Shown: positions 26,505 through 35,139, counted from the first letter of the stretch. The stretch is 61,426 bases of DNA from Ornithinibacillus caprae (GCF_009728145.1 NZ_WOCA01000021.1:1-61426); one strand, 5' to 3'. Made by a program: numbers and translations. The notes: generated by a model from the sequence alone, not told the origin.

Positions 26505-27743
26505 TTAAACATACTTATACCGAAATTTCGTCTTTTTATTTTTCTTCCCATCTTTCCCTTTCACATGCAGTAACAGTAATACGAGTAGGCCAATAAGCAA
26601 GGTGAAGGTTGCAAGTGATACAAACATCCCGGTACGTGACCAATCCATTAACCGGGAAAAAATGGGTGGCCCGAGAGCGACTCCAAGAAATCGTACAGAT
26701 CCGTATAACGAGGTAACAAATCCTCTTCTTTCTTTGCCTACTGCTCCAGTAATTAAGCTATTGACACATGGTAAAATTAATCCAGCCCCTACACTACTGA
26801 TTGCTAACACTGCCAAAAATGGAACAATTTTTTCTAAAAATACAAGAGAGCCATAGGAAATCGTCATAAATGCGAACCCTAATAGCTGTAGCTTTTTCAT
26901 TTTTTCAAAATTTTTACCAATCTTACTTCCAGTAATATAAGACGTTGTAACCATTACAAGTAATGGAATAGCGAGGATTAATCCCTTCATAACTCCATCA
27001 ATCTCGTACTTTGTCTCCAATTTATCAGATAGGAAAAATAATATTCCAAACAACGTAAACAAACATGTCCCACCTGCTAGATAGGTTGTAAATAGCCATC
27101 TTCCTTCATGTTTAAAAACACTAAACAGTCCATGTGCATATTTCTTAAACGGAGGTGGTGCCTGGCGATTGCTTTTTTCTTTTACAAAAATGAATACAAG
27201 GATTAATGACACAAGTGTAATTACAGGAAAAGCGAAAAATACAGAATGCCACACTAATAATCCTAGCAAGGACCCTATGATAGGGGATAATACTTTACCT
27301 AATCCGTTCGATGCTTCAAATATCCCAAGCACACGACTTTGTTCTCCACCTTTAAATAAATCCCCTGTAAGTGCCATGGCCACAGGCGCAGTTCCTGCTG
27401 CACCAATTCCTTGGAGAGTTCTCCCAATAAGTATCCAAGCGTATGCATTCGAAAAAAAAGCTGCGGCTAACCCAGCCAGCAGTCCGCCAAGTCCAAATAG
27501 GATTAACGATGGTATGATGACCACTTTTCTAGAAAAACGATCAGACAGGTAACCGACAATGGGAATAAAGATTGCTCCAGCTATGGAAAAAACGGTTATC
27601 GTTAGACTGACTTTCATTTGAGAGATGTCTAAAGATGATTTCATATCCGGAAAGATAGGTATTAACATGGAATTTCCAAGGGTCATGATTAGAGGAATGG
27701 ACCCTATTGCAGCGATAACCATACCTTTATTTTTGGGTTTCAC
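26505..27743 (-). CDS. MFS efflux transporter
   Basis: 412 residues, 12 membrane spans, with the MFS motif [12 protein letters not shown] after span 2 and [14 protein letters not shown] in span 4, as in drug:H+ antiporters. It starts at a GTG ten bases after AAGGAG. B. subtilis carries an MFS gene, yitG, just beyond yitCDE; this may be its counterpart, which would place a possible exporter next to the sulfolactate genes. The strand is opposite and the substrate unknown. Confidence 0.87.
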   Translation of the reverse strand: MKPKNKGMVIAAIGSIPLIMTLGNSMLIPIFPDMKSSLDISQMKVSLTITVFSIAGAIFIPIVGYLSDRFSRKVVIIPSLILFGLGGLLAGLAAAFFSNAYAWILIGRTLQGIGAAGTAPVAMALTGDLFKGGEQSRVLGIFEASNGLGKVLSPIIGSLLGLLVWHSVFFAFPVITLVSLILVFIFVKEKSNRQAPPPFKKYAHGLFSVFKHEGRWLFTTYLAGGTCLFTLFGILFFLSDKLETKYEIDGVMKGLILAIPLLVMVTTSYITGSKIGKNFEKMKKLQLLGFAFMTISYGSLVFLEKIVPFLAVLAISSVGAGLILPCVNSLITGAVGKERRGFVTSLYGSVRFLGVALGPPIFSRLMDWSRTGMFVSLATFTLLIGLLVLLLLHVKGKDGKKNKKTKFRYKYV

Positions 27744-27788
27744 AATTTCTCTACTCCTTGTTTTTCCTAGGTTACAAATCAGAAATGG

Positions 27789-28289
27789 TTACTTTATGTT
27801 TATTGGTGGTGGTACGATCCACCCTTTTTCTTTTGTGAGTTGTAATAGTTTTACTTCATTTTCCTCTTTTTGTGTATGGAAATCTCCAAACATGTCACGT
27901 ATATCTTCTCGGTGAGCTATTCCCATCACATAACTACACGTCATTTTTCCAGTTATTAATTCCTTTTGTACTAGCGCAGCAATTTCAGGGTCGTTAAATC
28001 TTGCGCCTGCTGGAATATCCTGTACTTCAACATTAGGGCGATCTGGTGGTGCTGGTGGTAAACGTATCCCAGTTTCTTTTAGTAATGATTCAACCTGTTT
28101 AGCTTCTTGAGTAAAGACGCTTTCAACAAGGTCTTCTAACAACGTCTTTAAATCATGATCTCCTGAGTGATTAATCAGTACTTGCATTGTAACTAAGTGT
28201 GCTTTCATATGGAATAAATAAGTCCACAAGTGAAAAACCTCTCCTGAATGAAGTGGTTCTTCCTCTGGTTTTCCGCCTAGAACTCCCAT
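27789..28289 (-). CDS. DUF3231 protein (CotF/ferritin-like fold)
   Basis: 166 residues, mostly helical, with LWTYLFHMKAHLVTMQ and the PPAPPDRP linker typical of half of the DUF3231 repeat. Proteins of this family are found only in spore formers and are thought to be spore coat or germination related. It is 45 bases upstream of the MFS gene on the same strand. The role is inferred from family distribution. Confidence 0.75.
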   Translation of the reverse strand: MGVLGGKPEEEPLHSGEVFHLWTYLFHMKAHLVTMQVLINHSGDHDLKTLLEDLVESVFTQEAKQVESLLKETGIRLPPAPPDRPNVEVQDIPAGARFNDPEIAALVQKELITGKMTCSYVMGIAHREDIRDMFGDFHTQKEENEVKLLQLTKEKGWIVPPPINIK

Positions 28290-28434
28290 TTATCTCACTC
28301 CCTATAACATGTGTCTATAGTTTTCCTAAATAAAAGAAAAATATGTTTGTTGGTGAAAATTATTAGAATGTAATGCGGACAAGGGGCCATTACAAGTGGT
28401 AAACAAGAGGATAGGGAGGTGGTGAAAGTAAGAA

Positions 28435-28710
28435 TTAACTACTTTTCACACCATAGATAATACAGGCGACACCAAGAAAAATCCAAAAAAACTTTTTAAA
28501 TGATAATTGATCAGCAATTCCGAATAGACCAATTGTAGTAGTTAGAAGCAATACAAGTGGTCCAATGAAAGCAAGCGAGCTATTTATAATCAATGCTTTT
28601 TCAACGCTATTATATCGAAGCATTAATAATGCTGCAGATATCTCAATGAATCCAGATAATACACGAAGTAGTGCCATACCTATAACTGCTTTATGAAACA
28701 GCAAAAACAT
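28435..28710 (-). CDS. YqhV-like membrane protein (DUF2619)
   Basis: 91 residues from the ATG at 28710 (GGGGGAAAAAG site). Three membrane helices; MALLRVLSGFIEISAALLML and the LSFKKFFWIFLG stretch agree with B. subtilis YqhV, encoded beside the spoIIIA operon. Function unknown. The 15 residues added by the longer frame are polar and unlikely to be real. Confidence 0.78.
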   Translation of the reverse strand: MFLLFHKAVIGMALLRVLSGFIEISAALLMLRYNSVEKALIINSSLAFIGPLVLLLTTTIGLFGIADQLSFKKFFWIFLGVACIIYGVKSS

Positions 28711-28854
28711 TCTTTTTCCCCCTAGAATACAAGTTACTTTTTTATGTATATGCACTACTTGTACACCTGAGGACGAATTTAGTAAGATTTTCTAAAAAAA
28801 TTTCTGTTACATAAGACGGGAAACAAGACCGCTACGGACGCAATAATTCATTTT

Positions 28855-29556
28855 TTAATAATTCATATTATCATTTTTGATATCGATATATATCGAACCA
28901 TCCTGCTGTACCTCAGCATAAAAAACCTCTTCAATAGAAGAAACTTCTGCTTGTTTAAGTTGCTGTCTAACCCAACTTTCACTTAGATCTAATCGTTTTA
29001 AGTTATTCATATTGATTTTGCCATCGGAAATAATTTCTGTTGCAGTTGGATAAATCTTTTTTGTTGAAGTTAAAATGTTTAAATCTCCTTTGGTAATTGG
29101 TAGTTTACTGTCCTTCAATCGTACCGAAAGATTTCCGCTTGATTCAAAGATGGCATAGTCCACATCTTTAATTGAAAAAACCTTGTTAATCCTTAATAAG
29201 GAATTTAATGAATCCATATCCAGTCTAGTTTTTCGCAAGGCACCTTCCATAACCATTCCATTTTTAATGACTATAATTGGTTCTCCAGTTGTAATTTTAC
29301 GAGCATTTTTAAACTTAATATCTATAACATCCATTACTAGAGTATATATAGTCCAAGCGATAAGAGCTAGTATGCCATTTCTTATACTGAAGCTTTGATC
29401 AGTCACAAGTGCAGCCGCAATGGATCCGATAGCAATTGCTGAAACAAGATTAAAAAATGTCATTTGACTAATTTCTTTTCTACCCATGATTCTAGCTAGC
29501 GTAAATAACACAACAAATGAAAGAAATCCTCGTAGAAATAATTCGGTTATCTCCAT
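28855..29556 (-). CDS. YetF/DUF421-family membrane protein
   Basis: 233 residues from the ATG at 29556 (GGTAAGGAT site); the much longer frame reads through non-coding DNA. Three N-terminal spans (FTLARIMGRKEISQMTFFN is diagnostic) followed by a soluble alpha/beta domain of about 140 residues with the GEPIIVIKNG start. Paralogues in Bacillus affect spore germination or stress. Function unclear. Divergent from the channel-like gene at 29786. Confidence 0.85.
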   Translation of the reverse strand: MEITELFLRGFLSFVVLFTLARIMGRKEISQMTFFNLVSAIAIGSIAAALVTDQSFSIRNGILALIAWTIYTLVMDVIDIKFKNARKITTGEPIIVIKNGMVMEGALRKTRLDMDSLNSLLRINKVFSIKDVDYAIFESSGNLSVRLKDSKLPITKGDLNILTSTKKIYPTATEIISDGKINMNNLKRLDLSESWVRQQLKQAEVSSIEEVFYAEVQQDGSIYIDIKNDNMNY

Positions 29557-29785
29557 ATCCTTACCTGCTTTCACAAATATTGTATGCATAGGATGCTTCA
29601 TCCAATTAGTTTTATACGAGTATACAGAGTAATACGATGTAGTTATCGTTGGAGTGGCGGATAAGCGATAACAAGTAATAAGTAAAACGGAAAGTACAAG
29701 CTTTCTAATTTTTTGCTGGAGGGATGCACGAATATTTATTTTCCAATATAATAGATGGAAATAGAAATTTAAGAGGGGAATCGTT

Positions 29786-30412
29786 TTGCAAAAATTTTTA
29801 AAAGCAATGTATGAAAGTATTATGGTTCTACTCGTAATGCTAACCATTATCACGTTATGGACGCAAAATACGTATAATTCCACTATAAACTGGGTGGTTT
29901 GGTTTGTATTTTTTGTAGATTTTTTGATTAGATTCTTACTTTCGGAGGAAAAGTGGATCTTTATTAAGAAAAATCCATTTTTAGTAATTGCCATTATTCC
30001 ATTTGATCAGTTTTTCCAGGTTGCTAGAATTGTACGGATCTTTTACTTTTTCCGAATTAAAACAATTGCTAAATACTATATTCTACCTTATGTGAATAAA
30101 ATGAATTTCCAATCGCTTACATTAATTGTACTTTTTCTTCTGGCATTATTCTTTATGGAAGGAATCGTTATCTTGAATGTAGAGGAAACAGTTCAATCCT
30201 ATATAGATGCATTGTATGTCATTATTGGGCATATGTTATTTTTTGGCCATGAAATATTTGTGATTCATCATTCACTATCTATTTGGTTGCTTACGATTAC
30301 CTCCGTTTTAGGGATTGTGATTCAAGGAGTTGCTCTTCAGTGGGGTTTTTCCAAAGTAGAATGGTTGTACAAGAAAACCAAACATAGTTGGGATTCAAAA
30401 CGTGCTAGTTAA
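29786..30412 (+). CDS. voltage-gated-channel-like membrane protein with a degenerate filter
   Basis: 208 residues from a TTG seven bases after GAGGGG. The six-span plan of a small Kv channel can be traced: S1 about 10-25, S2 35-52, S3 63-72, an S4-like helix with R81, R84, R90 and K92, S5 108-128, pore helix 138-150 and S6 164-182. Where potassium channels have TVGYG-D, this protein reads LFFGHE (151-156). So the fold looks channel-like, but K+ selectivity is not expected. It could be a relic, a voltage sensor or a channel for another ion. Confidence 0.72.
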   Translation: MQKFLKAMYESIMVLLVMLTIITLWTQNTYNSTINWVVWFVFFVDFLIRFLLSEEKWIFIKKNPFLVIAIIPFDQFFQVARIVRIFYFFRIKTIAKYYILPYVNKMNFQSLTLIVLFLLALFFMEGIVILNVEETVQSYIDALYVIIGHMLFFGHEIFVIHHSLSIWLLTITSVLGIVIQGVALQWGFSKVEWLYKKTKHSWDSKRAS

Positions 30413-30454
30413 TAAGAAACGAACAATTTTCTGGAAAAGAAAAAGGCTTTTGTC

Positions 30455-30483
30455 ACGGGTCAACCTTTTGAATGCATATCTTA
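30455..30483 (+). promoter_or_regulatory. sigma-K-type promoter
   Basis: AC at 30455-30456 (-35) and CATATCTTA at 30475-30483 (-10, matching CATANNNTA), 18 bases apart, 33 bases before the spore-protein gene at 30516. It fits mother-cell expression late in sporulation. Confidence 0.55.
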
Positions 30484-30515
30484 TTTAAGGTTAGTCTTAA
30501 GATAGGAGGAAAATA

Positions 30516-31172
30516 ATGTATTCAAGTTATCCATATTACCCATGTGTACCATATGCTTATTATCCAGATTATAGAGTTGCGTATGTTCCATATCCATATG
30601 GAACAACTAGTATGATTCCGACTACTTGGACACGTCAACAGCCAGTTAGCGGCCGTGCTACATGGACAGAAGGTGGACCAACAACTCAATGTGGGATCCC
30701 TTGGTCTACTAACGAATATATGACAGTAGCTGTTGGGCAGAATTCTCCATATCAGTGTGGACAGTCCATTAAAGTGAGAAATCCAGCAATTCCAGGTAGA
30801 GAAGTTATTGTAACTGTTGTTGATAAGGTTTCTAGCGGTGACGCTAGTCAGATTACTTTACACCGTAGAGCGTTTGAGGCATTAGGTGCTAATCCAGATA
30901 TTGGAGTATTAAATGTAGAGATCATTGCTGATCCTGAGCTAGAGGAGGAGCGTTGGGGAAAATACTTATTAGAAGTTGTTCAAACAGCGTATCCTAATGC
31001 AAATGTAACAGAATACAATACGGTAGAAAAATCCCAAGTCTCAGCGACAGAAACAAAAGAAACGTATGACTTTATTTTACAGTCTCCAGAGGGCCAAATG
31101 ACCGTTAGAGGGAATGTGGTATATAATCCTCAGACAAACAGAGTAATCTCCTTTGATCTTTCGGAGGTTTAA
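30516..31172 (+). CDS. Tyr/Pro-rich double-psi beta-barrel protein with DUF3889-like tail
   Basis: 218 residues. The first 30 are rich in Tyr and Pro (YPYYPCVPYAYYPDY), a composition of cross-linked coat proteins. Residues about 45-140 form a double-psi beta-barrel of the RlpA/expansin type: GRATWTEGG, TTQCGIPW, YQCGQSIKV, VVDKVSSGDASQITLHR. The remaining 75 residues resemble DUF3889. There is no signal peptide, consistent with mother-cell synthesis and coat assembly. GATAGGAGG precedes the ATG. Whether the barrel binds peptidoglycan is unknown. Confidence 0.75.
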   Translation: MYSSYPYYPCVPYAYYPDYRVAYVPYPYGTTSMIPTTWTRQQPVSGRATWTEGGPTTQCGIPWSTNEYMTVAVGQNSPYQCGQSIKVRNPAIPGREVIVTVVDKVSSGDASQITLHRRAFEALGANPDIGVLNVEIIADPELEEERWGKYLLEVVQTAYPNANVTEYNTVEKSQVSATETKETYDFILQSPEGQMTVRGNVVYNPQTNRVISFDLSEV

Positions 31173-31180
31173 TTAGCATG

Positions 31181-31209
31181 CCCCAAACCATTATGGTTTG
31201 GGGGTTTTT
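31181..31209 (+). terminator. terminator after the double-psi barrel gene
   Basis: CCCCAAACCA (31181-31190) pairs with TGGTTTGGGG (31194-31203), followed by GTTTTTG. Confidence 0.9.
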
Positions 31210-31326
31210 GTATGCTTGAGATTAGGTGAGTGCCAGCAATCACCATTAACCGGAGAAATCAACCTTCACCCGATAAAATCCTCTGTTATAATAGTAGAAT
31301 CATAGTTACATATAGAGGGTGACGTA

Positions 31327-33282
31327 ATGAATATTACTATTGGTGTTTTAGCACATGTAGATGCTGGAAAGACAACTTTTTCTGAGCAGCTGCTTTATCA
31401 TACAAAAACCATTCGAAATAGAGGTCGAGTAGACCATAAAGATGCTTTTTTGGATAGTCATGAGATTGAAAAAGAGCGTGGTATTACAGTATTTGCTGAC
31501 CAAGCAACGTTTTCCTATAATGATTCAACGTATTATTTAATTGATACTCCTGGTCATGTGGATTTTTCACCTGAAATGGAGCGTGCGATCCAAGTAATGG
31601 ATTATGCAATTGTAATTATTAGTGCAGTGGAAGGTGTCGAAGGACATACAGAAACGGTATGGCAATTGCTTCAAAAACATAAAGTACCGACATTTTTCTT
31701 TATTAATAAAACAGATCGTGAAGGTGCAGATGTTGACAGCGTATTAGCTGAAATTCGAATAAATCTTACAGAAGATGCAGTTGATATAACCAAGTCCTAT
31801 GATAACGGAAAAATGGATGAAGAATTAGTGGAGTTCATTGCTGAGCGAGATCAACAACTATTTGAAGCCTACATGGAGTCGGGCTATGAACAAAGCCTAT
31901 GGCATAAGACATTTAAAACAATGATAAGAAAAAATATAGTCTACCCTTGTGTACATGGTTCAGCCTTAAAGGATGTAGGTGTTCATGAGTTTTTAGAAAA
32001 GTTAGATCTACTAACAGAAACTAGGTACTCGGATGAAGGTGATTTTTCTGGACAAGTCTATAAAATTCGCTATGACGAAAATGGGAATCGAGTATCGTTT
32101 ATGAAAGCGTTAGGTGGTACCCTTTCAGTTCGTGACGAACTTTCCTATGGGAAGGGTGAGGAGCGAAAAACTGATAAAGTTACTCAAATACGAGTGTATA
32201 ATGGAACGAAATATACGACGATCAATCAAGTATCTTCAGGAGAACTCTTTGCAGTAGTAGGATTATCAGATGCTGTAATTGGAGATGGAGTTGGTGTGAA
32301 TGTGGAAAAAAGCATATTTGAACTGGTACCAACATTGAGGTCAAAAGTTGTTTTTGACCCGTCTATACCGGCAAAAGATATGCTGCAATGCTTTTGCAAA
32401 CTAGATGCTGAGGACCCATCTTTACAGGTGATTTGGGATGAGCATTTTCAAGAGATACACATCCATGTTATGGGGGTTATCCAGCTTGAAGTGTTAGAGC
32501 AACTCATAAAAGAAAGATTCCATTATGACGTTTCCTTCCAAGTACCGGAAATTTTGTACAAGGAAACAATCGAAACCTCAGTTGTTGGGTATGGGCATTT
32601 TGAACCTTTAGGGCATTATGCTGAAGTTCACCTTAAATTAGAACCTGCCCCTAGAGGTACTGGAGTAACATTTAATAATGATTGTCATGCAAATGATCTG
32701 TCAGTAGGGAGTCAGAATTTAGTTCGGAAACATTTAGTTGAAAGGGATCATCATGGATTACTGACGGGTTCACCCATAACGGATGTTGAAATTACCTTAC
32801 TTACTGGACGTGCCCATCATCAACATACTTCTGGTGGTGATTTTCGTGAAGCGACATTACGGGCATTAAGACAAGGGCTAGAACAAGCACAAAATATACT
32901 CCTTGAACCTTACTATAACTTTAAAATAAAAGTTGGAATCGATGAAATAGGTAGGGTTTTATCAGATATTCAACAAGCATCTGGGACATTTAATGCTCCT
33001 AAAACGGTTGATGATAAGACAGTGGTTACAGGTAGAGTTCCAGTAGCCACCTTTATGAATTATCAAAAAGAGTTTGCTTCATTCACACATGGAAAAGGAA
33101 TATTAAATCTTAGGTTTGCAGGATATGACCGTTGTCATAATGAAGCAGATGTTATTCATAAAATGGACTACCGAAAAGATGCGGACCCTGAGTATTCCTC
33201 AAACTCCATTTTTTGCGCGAAAGGAAAAGGATATACGGTTCCATGGGATCAGGCGAAAAAGCAGATGCATTGTTTGAGCTGA
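31327..33282 (+). CDS. TetM/EF-G-like ribosomal GTPase
   Basis: 651 residues, the size of tetracycline ribosomal protection proteins. GTPase motifs AHVDAGKTTFSE, RGITV, DTPGHVDF and NKTDRE; domains II-V follow in EF-G order, with HIHVMGVIQLEVL and GGDFREATLRALRQGL in the C-terminal part. It is clearly in the TetM/OtrA side of the EF-G family but diverges from named Tet classes. It lies among chromosomal genes with no transposon around it, so it may be an intrinsic translation factor rather than acquired resistance. GAGGGTGA precedes the ATG. Confidence 0.83.
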   Translation: MNITIGVLAHVDAGKTTFSEQLLYHTKTIRNRGRVDHKDAFLDSHEIEKERGITVFADQATFSYNDSTYYLIDTPGHVDFSPEMERAIQVMDYAIVIISAVEGVEGHTETVWQLLQKHKVPTFFFINKTDREGADVDSVLAEIRINLTEDAVDITKSYDNGKMDEELVEFIAERDQQLFEAYMESGYEQSLWHKTFKTMIRKNIVYPCVHGSALKDVGVHEFLEKLDLLTETRYSDEGDFSGQVYKIRYDENGNRVSFMKALGGTLSVRDELSYGKGEERKTDKVTQIRVYNGTKYTTINQVSSGELFAVVGLSDAVIGDGVGVNVEKSIFELVPTLRSKVVFDPSIPAKDMLQCFCKLDAEDPSLQVIWDEHFQEIHIHVMGVIQLEVLEQLIKERFHYDVSFQVPEILYKETIETSVVGYGHFEPLGHYAEVHLKLEPAPRGTGVTFNNDCHANDLSVGSQNLVRKHLVERDHHGLLTGSPITDVEITLLTGRAHHQHTSGGDFREATLRALRQGLEQAQNILLEPYYNFKIKVGIDEIGRVLSDIQQASGTFNAPKTVDDKTVVTGRVPVATFMNYQKEFASFTHGKGILNLRFAGYDRCHNEADVIHKMDYRKDADPEYSSNSIFCAKGKGYTVPWDQAKKQMHCLS

Positions 33283-33375
33283 TTAGAAAACTTGGCATTC
33301 GCCAAGCCTTTATGGTGAATGCCCTAGTTGCACTTATGCAGGATAGGAAAGTTTATACTTTCTTAACTGCTAAAG

Positions 33376-33404
33376 AAGGAGGTCGGTCTACGACCAACCT
33401 CCTT
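33376..33404 (+). terminator. hairpin after the GTPase gene
   Basis: AAGGAGGT-C-GGTC, loop TAC, GACC-A-ACCTCCTT: a strong stem with one mismatch and no T tract. It is 94 bases after the GTPase stop. Note that one arm is a perfect ribosome-binding sequence that the fold would hide. Confidence 0.55.
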
Positions 33405-33439
33405 AAGATTGTAGGAACATGAGTAAATGGAAAAATGTA

Positions 33440-33476
33440 GTAAAGCCTAACTACTATATCGGTAGTTAGGCTTTAC
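33440..33476. terminator. hairpin between GTPase and YjcZ cluster
   Basis: GTAAAGCCTAACTAC (33440-33454) pairs perfectly with GTAGTTAGGCTTTAC (33462-33476). It lies eight bases after the stop of the minus-strand 46-residue YjcZ gene, and may serve both directions. Confidence 0.75.
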
Positions 33477-33483
33477 GTTTACC

Positions 33484-33624
33484 TTACAACCAAGCAGCAC
33501 CAACAATGATTAGTAGGATGAATAATACAACGATTAGTGCAAAACCACCGCCGTATCCATAGCCAGCTCCTCCTACTGGTGCTCCATAGCCGTAACCACA
33601 ATGATGACCATATCCAAATGACAT
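33484..33624 (-). CDS. YjcZ-family sporulation protein, 46 residues (module 1)
   Basis: 46 residues with AAGGAGG before the ATG at 33624. The N-terminal half is Gly/Tyr-rich and begins [14 protein letters not shown]; the C-terminal half is the near-invariant membrane helix [18 protein letters not shown] ending AAWL. The YjcZ family (Pfam 09680) is restricted to spore formers and made during sporulation. It follows two 36-residue relatives on the same strand. Confidence 0.88.
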   Translation of the reverse strand: MSFGYGHHCGYGYGAPVGGAGYGYGGGFALIVVLFILLIIVGAAWL

Positions 33625-33667
33625 AACACAATTCCTCCTTGTTTTAGTAATTTTTTAAATGTGAAAA

Positions 33668-33778
33668 TTAATAACCAACGTAAGCTGTTCCAACAATAAT
33701 TAGTAAAATGAACAACACTACAATTAACGCGAAACCTCCGCCATAGCCATATCCTGCTCCAGCAACAGCTTCACCCAT
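33668..33778 (-). CDS. YjcZ-family sporulation protein, 36 residues (module 1)
   Basis: 36 residues, [14 protein letters not shown] then the common membrane helix and the end TAYVGY. GGAGGTGTTATTA precedes the ATG at 33778. It is nearly identical to the protein at 33909-34019 (Y10/F10 and Y33/F33 differ), so it arose by recent duplication including the leader. A sigma-K-type promoter lies at 33808-33836. Confidence 0.9.
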   Translation of the reverse strand: MGEAVAGAGYGYGGGFALIVVLFILLIIVGTAYVGY

Positions 33779-33807
33779 TAATAACACCTCCATGTGCTAT
33801 TTGCTAA

Positions 33808-33836
33808 TACTATATGAGAGTTGCCCTAGTTTTGTA
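33808..33836 (-). promoter_or_regulatory. sigma-K-type promoter of a YjcZ gene
   Basis: On the minus strand: AC at 33835-33834, a 17-base spacer and CATATAGTA at 33816-33808, an exact fit to CATANNNTA. The duplicate gene at 33909 has the same -10 (34058-34050) but AT instead of AC at the -35. Just upstream a palindrome GGGACAGTGTCCC lies at 33838-33850. Confidence 0.65.
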
Positions 33837-33908
33837 TGGGACAGTGTCCCAATTTGCCTAATTTGGGCTACTCTTTCCTAGTCATTCAATCAGATTGTTT
33901 TTAAAAGA

Positions 33909-34019
33909 TTAGTAGCCAACGAAAGCTGTTCCAACAATAATTAGTAGAATAAATAGCACTACAATTAATGCGAAACCTCCGCCATAGCCAAATCCTGCTC
34001 CAGCAACAGCTTCACCCAT
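33909..34019 (-). CDS. YjcZ-family sporulation protein, 36 residues (module 1, duplicate)
   Basis: 36 residues from the ATG at 34019 (GGAGGTGTTATGTA site). A longer frame to 34157 runs through the promoter region and is rejected. Sequence [14 protein letters not shown], common helix, end TAFVGY. It is divergent from the Sm-like gene at 34219 and is the first of the three tandem YjcZ genes. Confidence 0.88.
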   Translation of the reverse strand: MGEAVAGAGFGYGGGFALIVVLFILLIIVGTAFVGY

Positions 34020-34218
34020 TACATAACACCTCCATGTGTCATTTGTTAATACTATATGTAATACGCCCGATCTTGATATGGAAAATGTCACGAATTCTAA
34101 AAATGGGCTCTTTAGTATATGAATCTCTTCCGCTATTCCCCTAATGCATCTATCCATTACGACATTTTATATTGCAACATACAATGTCATATAGCTCATG
34201 TATAATGGAGGTGAGAGT

Positions 34219-34473
34219 ATGTCAGCAGGGCATTATTTTGAACTGTGTAATCGGTATAAGGGGAGAGCTGTGGAAATAAGAACGAGAGATGGTAGAGTTC
34301 ATCGTGGAATCATCCAGCATGTAGATCATAGAAAGGTATATTTACAACCAATGGGTGGTGCTGGTGGCCTTGGAGGCTATGGATATGGCTTTTTCGGTTT
34401 TAGAGGATTTGGCCTTGGGATTGCACTAGGCTCAATTTTTACACTTGCATTACTTCCTTGGTTCTTTATTTAA
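34219..34473 (+). CDS. Sm-like, glycine-rich, C-terminally anchored protein (module 1)
   Basis: 84 residues from the ATG at 34219 (GGAGGTGAG site). Residues about 12-45 (GRAVEIRTRDGRVHRGIIQH and VDHRKVYLQPM) look like an Sm/LSm or SH3-type small beta-barrel. A Gly/Phe/Tyr-rich linker follows, and then a hydrophobic end, LGSIFTLALLPWFFI. It is divergent from the YjcZ genes and has a paralogue at 35140. The -10 (CATGTATAA, about 34197-34205) weakly resembles sigma-K. Probably a coat- or forespore-membrane-associated protein; function unknown. Confidence 0.75.
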   Translation: MSAGHYFELCNRYKGRAVEIRTRDGRVHRGIIQHVDHRKVYLQPMGGAGGLGGYGYGFFGFRGFGLGIALGSIFTLALLPWFFI

Positions 34474-34516
34474 GAACCAGATATTCTATAACTACCAACT
34501 TCCTCATCAAAGAAGC

Positions 34517-34557
34517 ATCCCATATTACGAATAAGCACGTAATATGGGATTATTTTT
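34517..34557 (+). terminator. terminator after the first Sm-like gene
   Basis: ATCCCATATTACG (34517-34529) pairs with CGTAATATGGGAT (34538-34550), followed by TATTTTTT. Confidence 0.9.
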
Positions 34558-34585
34558 TATCTAACTTGTCCAAAAAAGTGAGTAA

Positions 34586-34615
34586 AAACACAGTCACTCA
34601 CAAGTGACTGTGTTT
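34586..34615 (-). terminator. terminator after the second YjcZ pair
   Basis: AAACACAGTCACT / AGTGACTGTGTTT with a four-base loop; read on the minus strand it ends in a T run (TTTTTAC). It lies 18 bases beyond the stop of the gene at 34633. Confidence 0.88.
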
Positions 34616-34632
34616 AAATGGAAGTTTTGAAA

Positions 34633-34782
34633 TTATAACCATGCTGCTCCAACAATGATAAGAAGGATGAACAATACAACAATTAATGCAAATCCTCCGC
34701 CATAGCCAGCACCATAGCCAGCGCCGTATCCAGCTCCGGCTCCAGCTGCGCCATAGCCATATCCACCATATCCAAATGACAT
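34633..34782 (-). CDS. YjcZ-family sporulation protein, 49 residues (module 2)
   Basis: 49 residues from the ATG at 34782 (AGGAGGG site). It begins MSFGYGGYGYG, continues with Gly-Ala-Tyr repeats (GAGAGYGAGYGAGYG), and ends with the invariant membrane helix and AAWL. It is the counterpart of the 46-residue protein at 33484, with a longer Gly/Ala/Tyr region. Confidence 0.88.
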   Translation of the reverse strand: MSFGYGGYGYGAAGAGAGYGAGYGAGYGGGFALIVVLFILLIIVGAAWL

Positions 34783-34824
34783 AAGAAAAACCCTCCTAAT
34801 TAAATATTTTAGTTAATCGGTAAA

Positions 34825-34935
34825 TTAATACCCTACATAAGCTGTTCCAATAATGATTAATAGTATAAACAGCACTACAATTAAGGCGAACCCTCCGCCA
34901 TATCCGTATCCAGCTCCAGCAACTGCACCACCCAT
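34825..34935 (-). CDS. YjcZ-family sporulation protein, 36 residues (module 2)
   Basis: 36 residues from the ATG at 34935 (GGAGGTGTTGAAGTA site): [14 protein letters not shown], common helix, end TAYVGY. Counterpart of the 36-residue proteins of module 1 but more diverged in DNA, so the two modules separated earlier than the duplication inside module 1. Confidence 0.88.
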   Translation of the reverse strand: MGGAVAGAGYGYGGGFALIVVLFILLIIIGTAYVGY

Positions 34936-35081
34936 TACTTCAACACCTCCATAACCATTTGTTAATAATATACGCAGATAAATAATGTGTGATATGGATA
35001 GAATCCTAATTTGACCTAAATTGGGCTTAGGTAATAATAAACGGATGGATATTCCGCTGTTAACTCAGTCTATCTATCCTT

Positions 35082-35109
35082 ACCATGCTTCAGATTTACA
35101 CATACGATA
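35082..35109 (+). promoter_or_regulatory. sigma-K-type promoter of the second Sm-like gene
   Basis: ACC at 35082-35084, 16-base spacer, CATACGATA at 35101-35109 (exact CATANNNTA). It places transcription start about 24 bases before the ATG at 35140. Confidence 0.65.
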
Positions 35110-35139
35110 TGATAAGGCTCATCATATGGGGGTGAAAAA

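Noticed and set aside
28441-28755. Extended start of the YqhV-like protein at 28755
   Set aside because: The GGGGGAAAAAG site and family length agree with the ATG at 28710.
29557-29994. N-terminal extension of the YetF-like protein
   Set aside because: It would overlap the divergent channel-like gene and its promoter, and the composition is unlike the family.
31327-33282. Calling this gene tet(M)
   Set aside because: The overall family is right, but the sequence departs from named Tet classes and no transfer signature is present.
33213-33422. 69-codon frame at the end of the TetM-like gene
   Set aside because: It overlaps the GTPase gene in another frame and runs through a hairpin.
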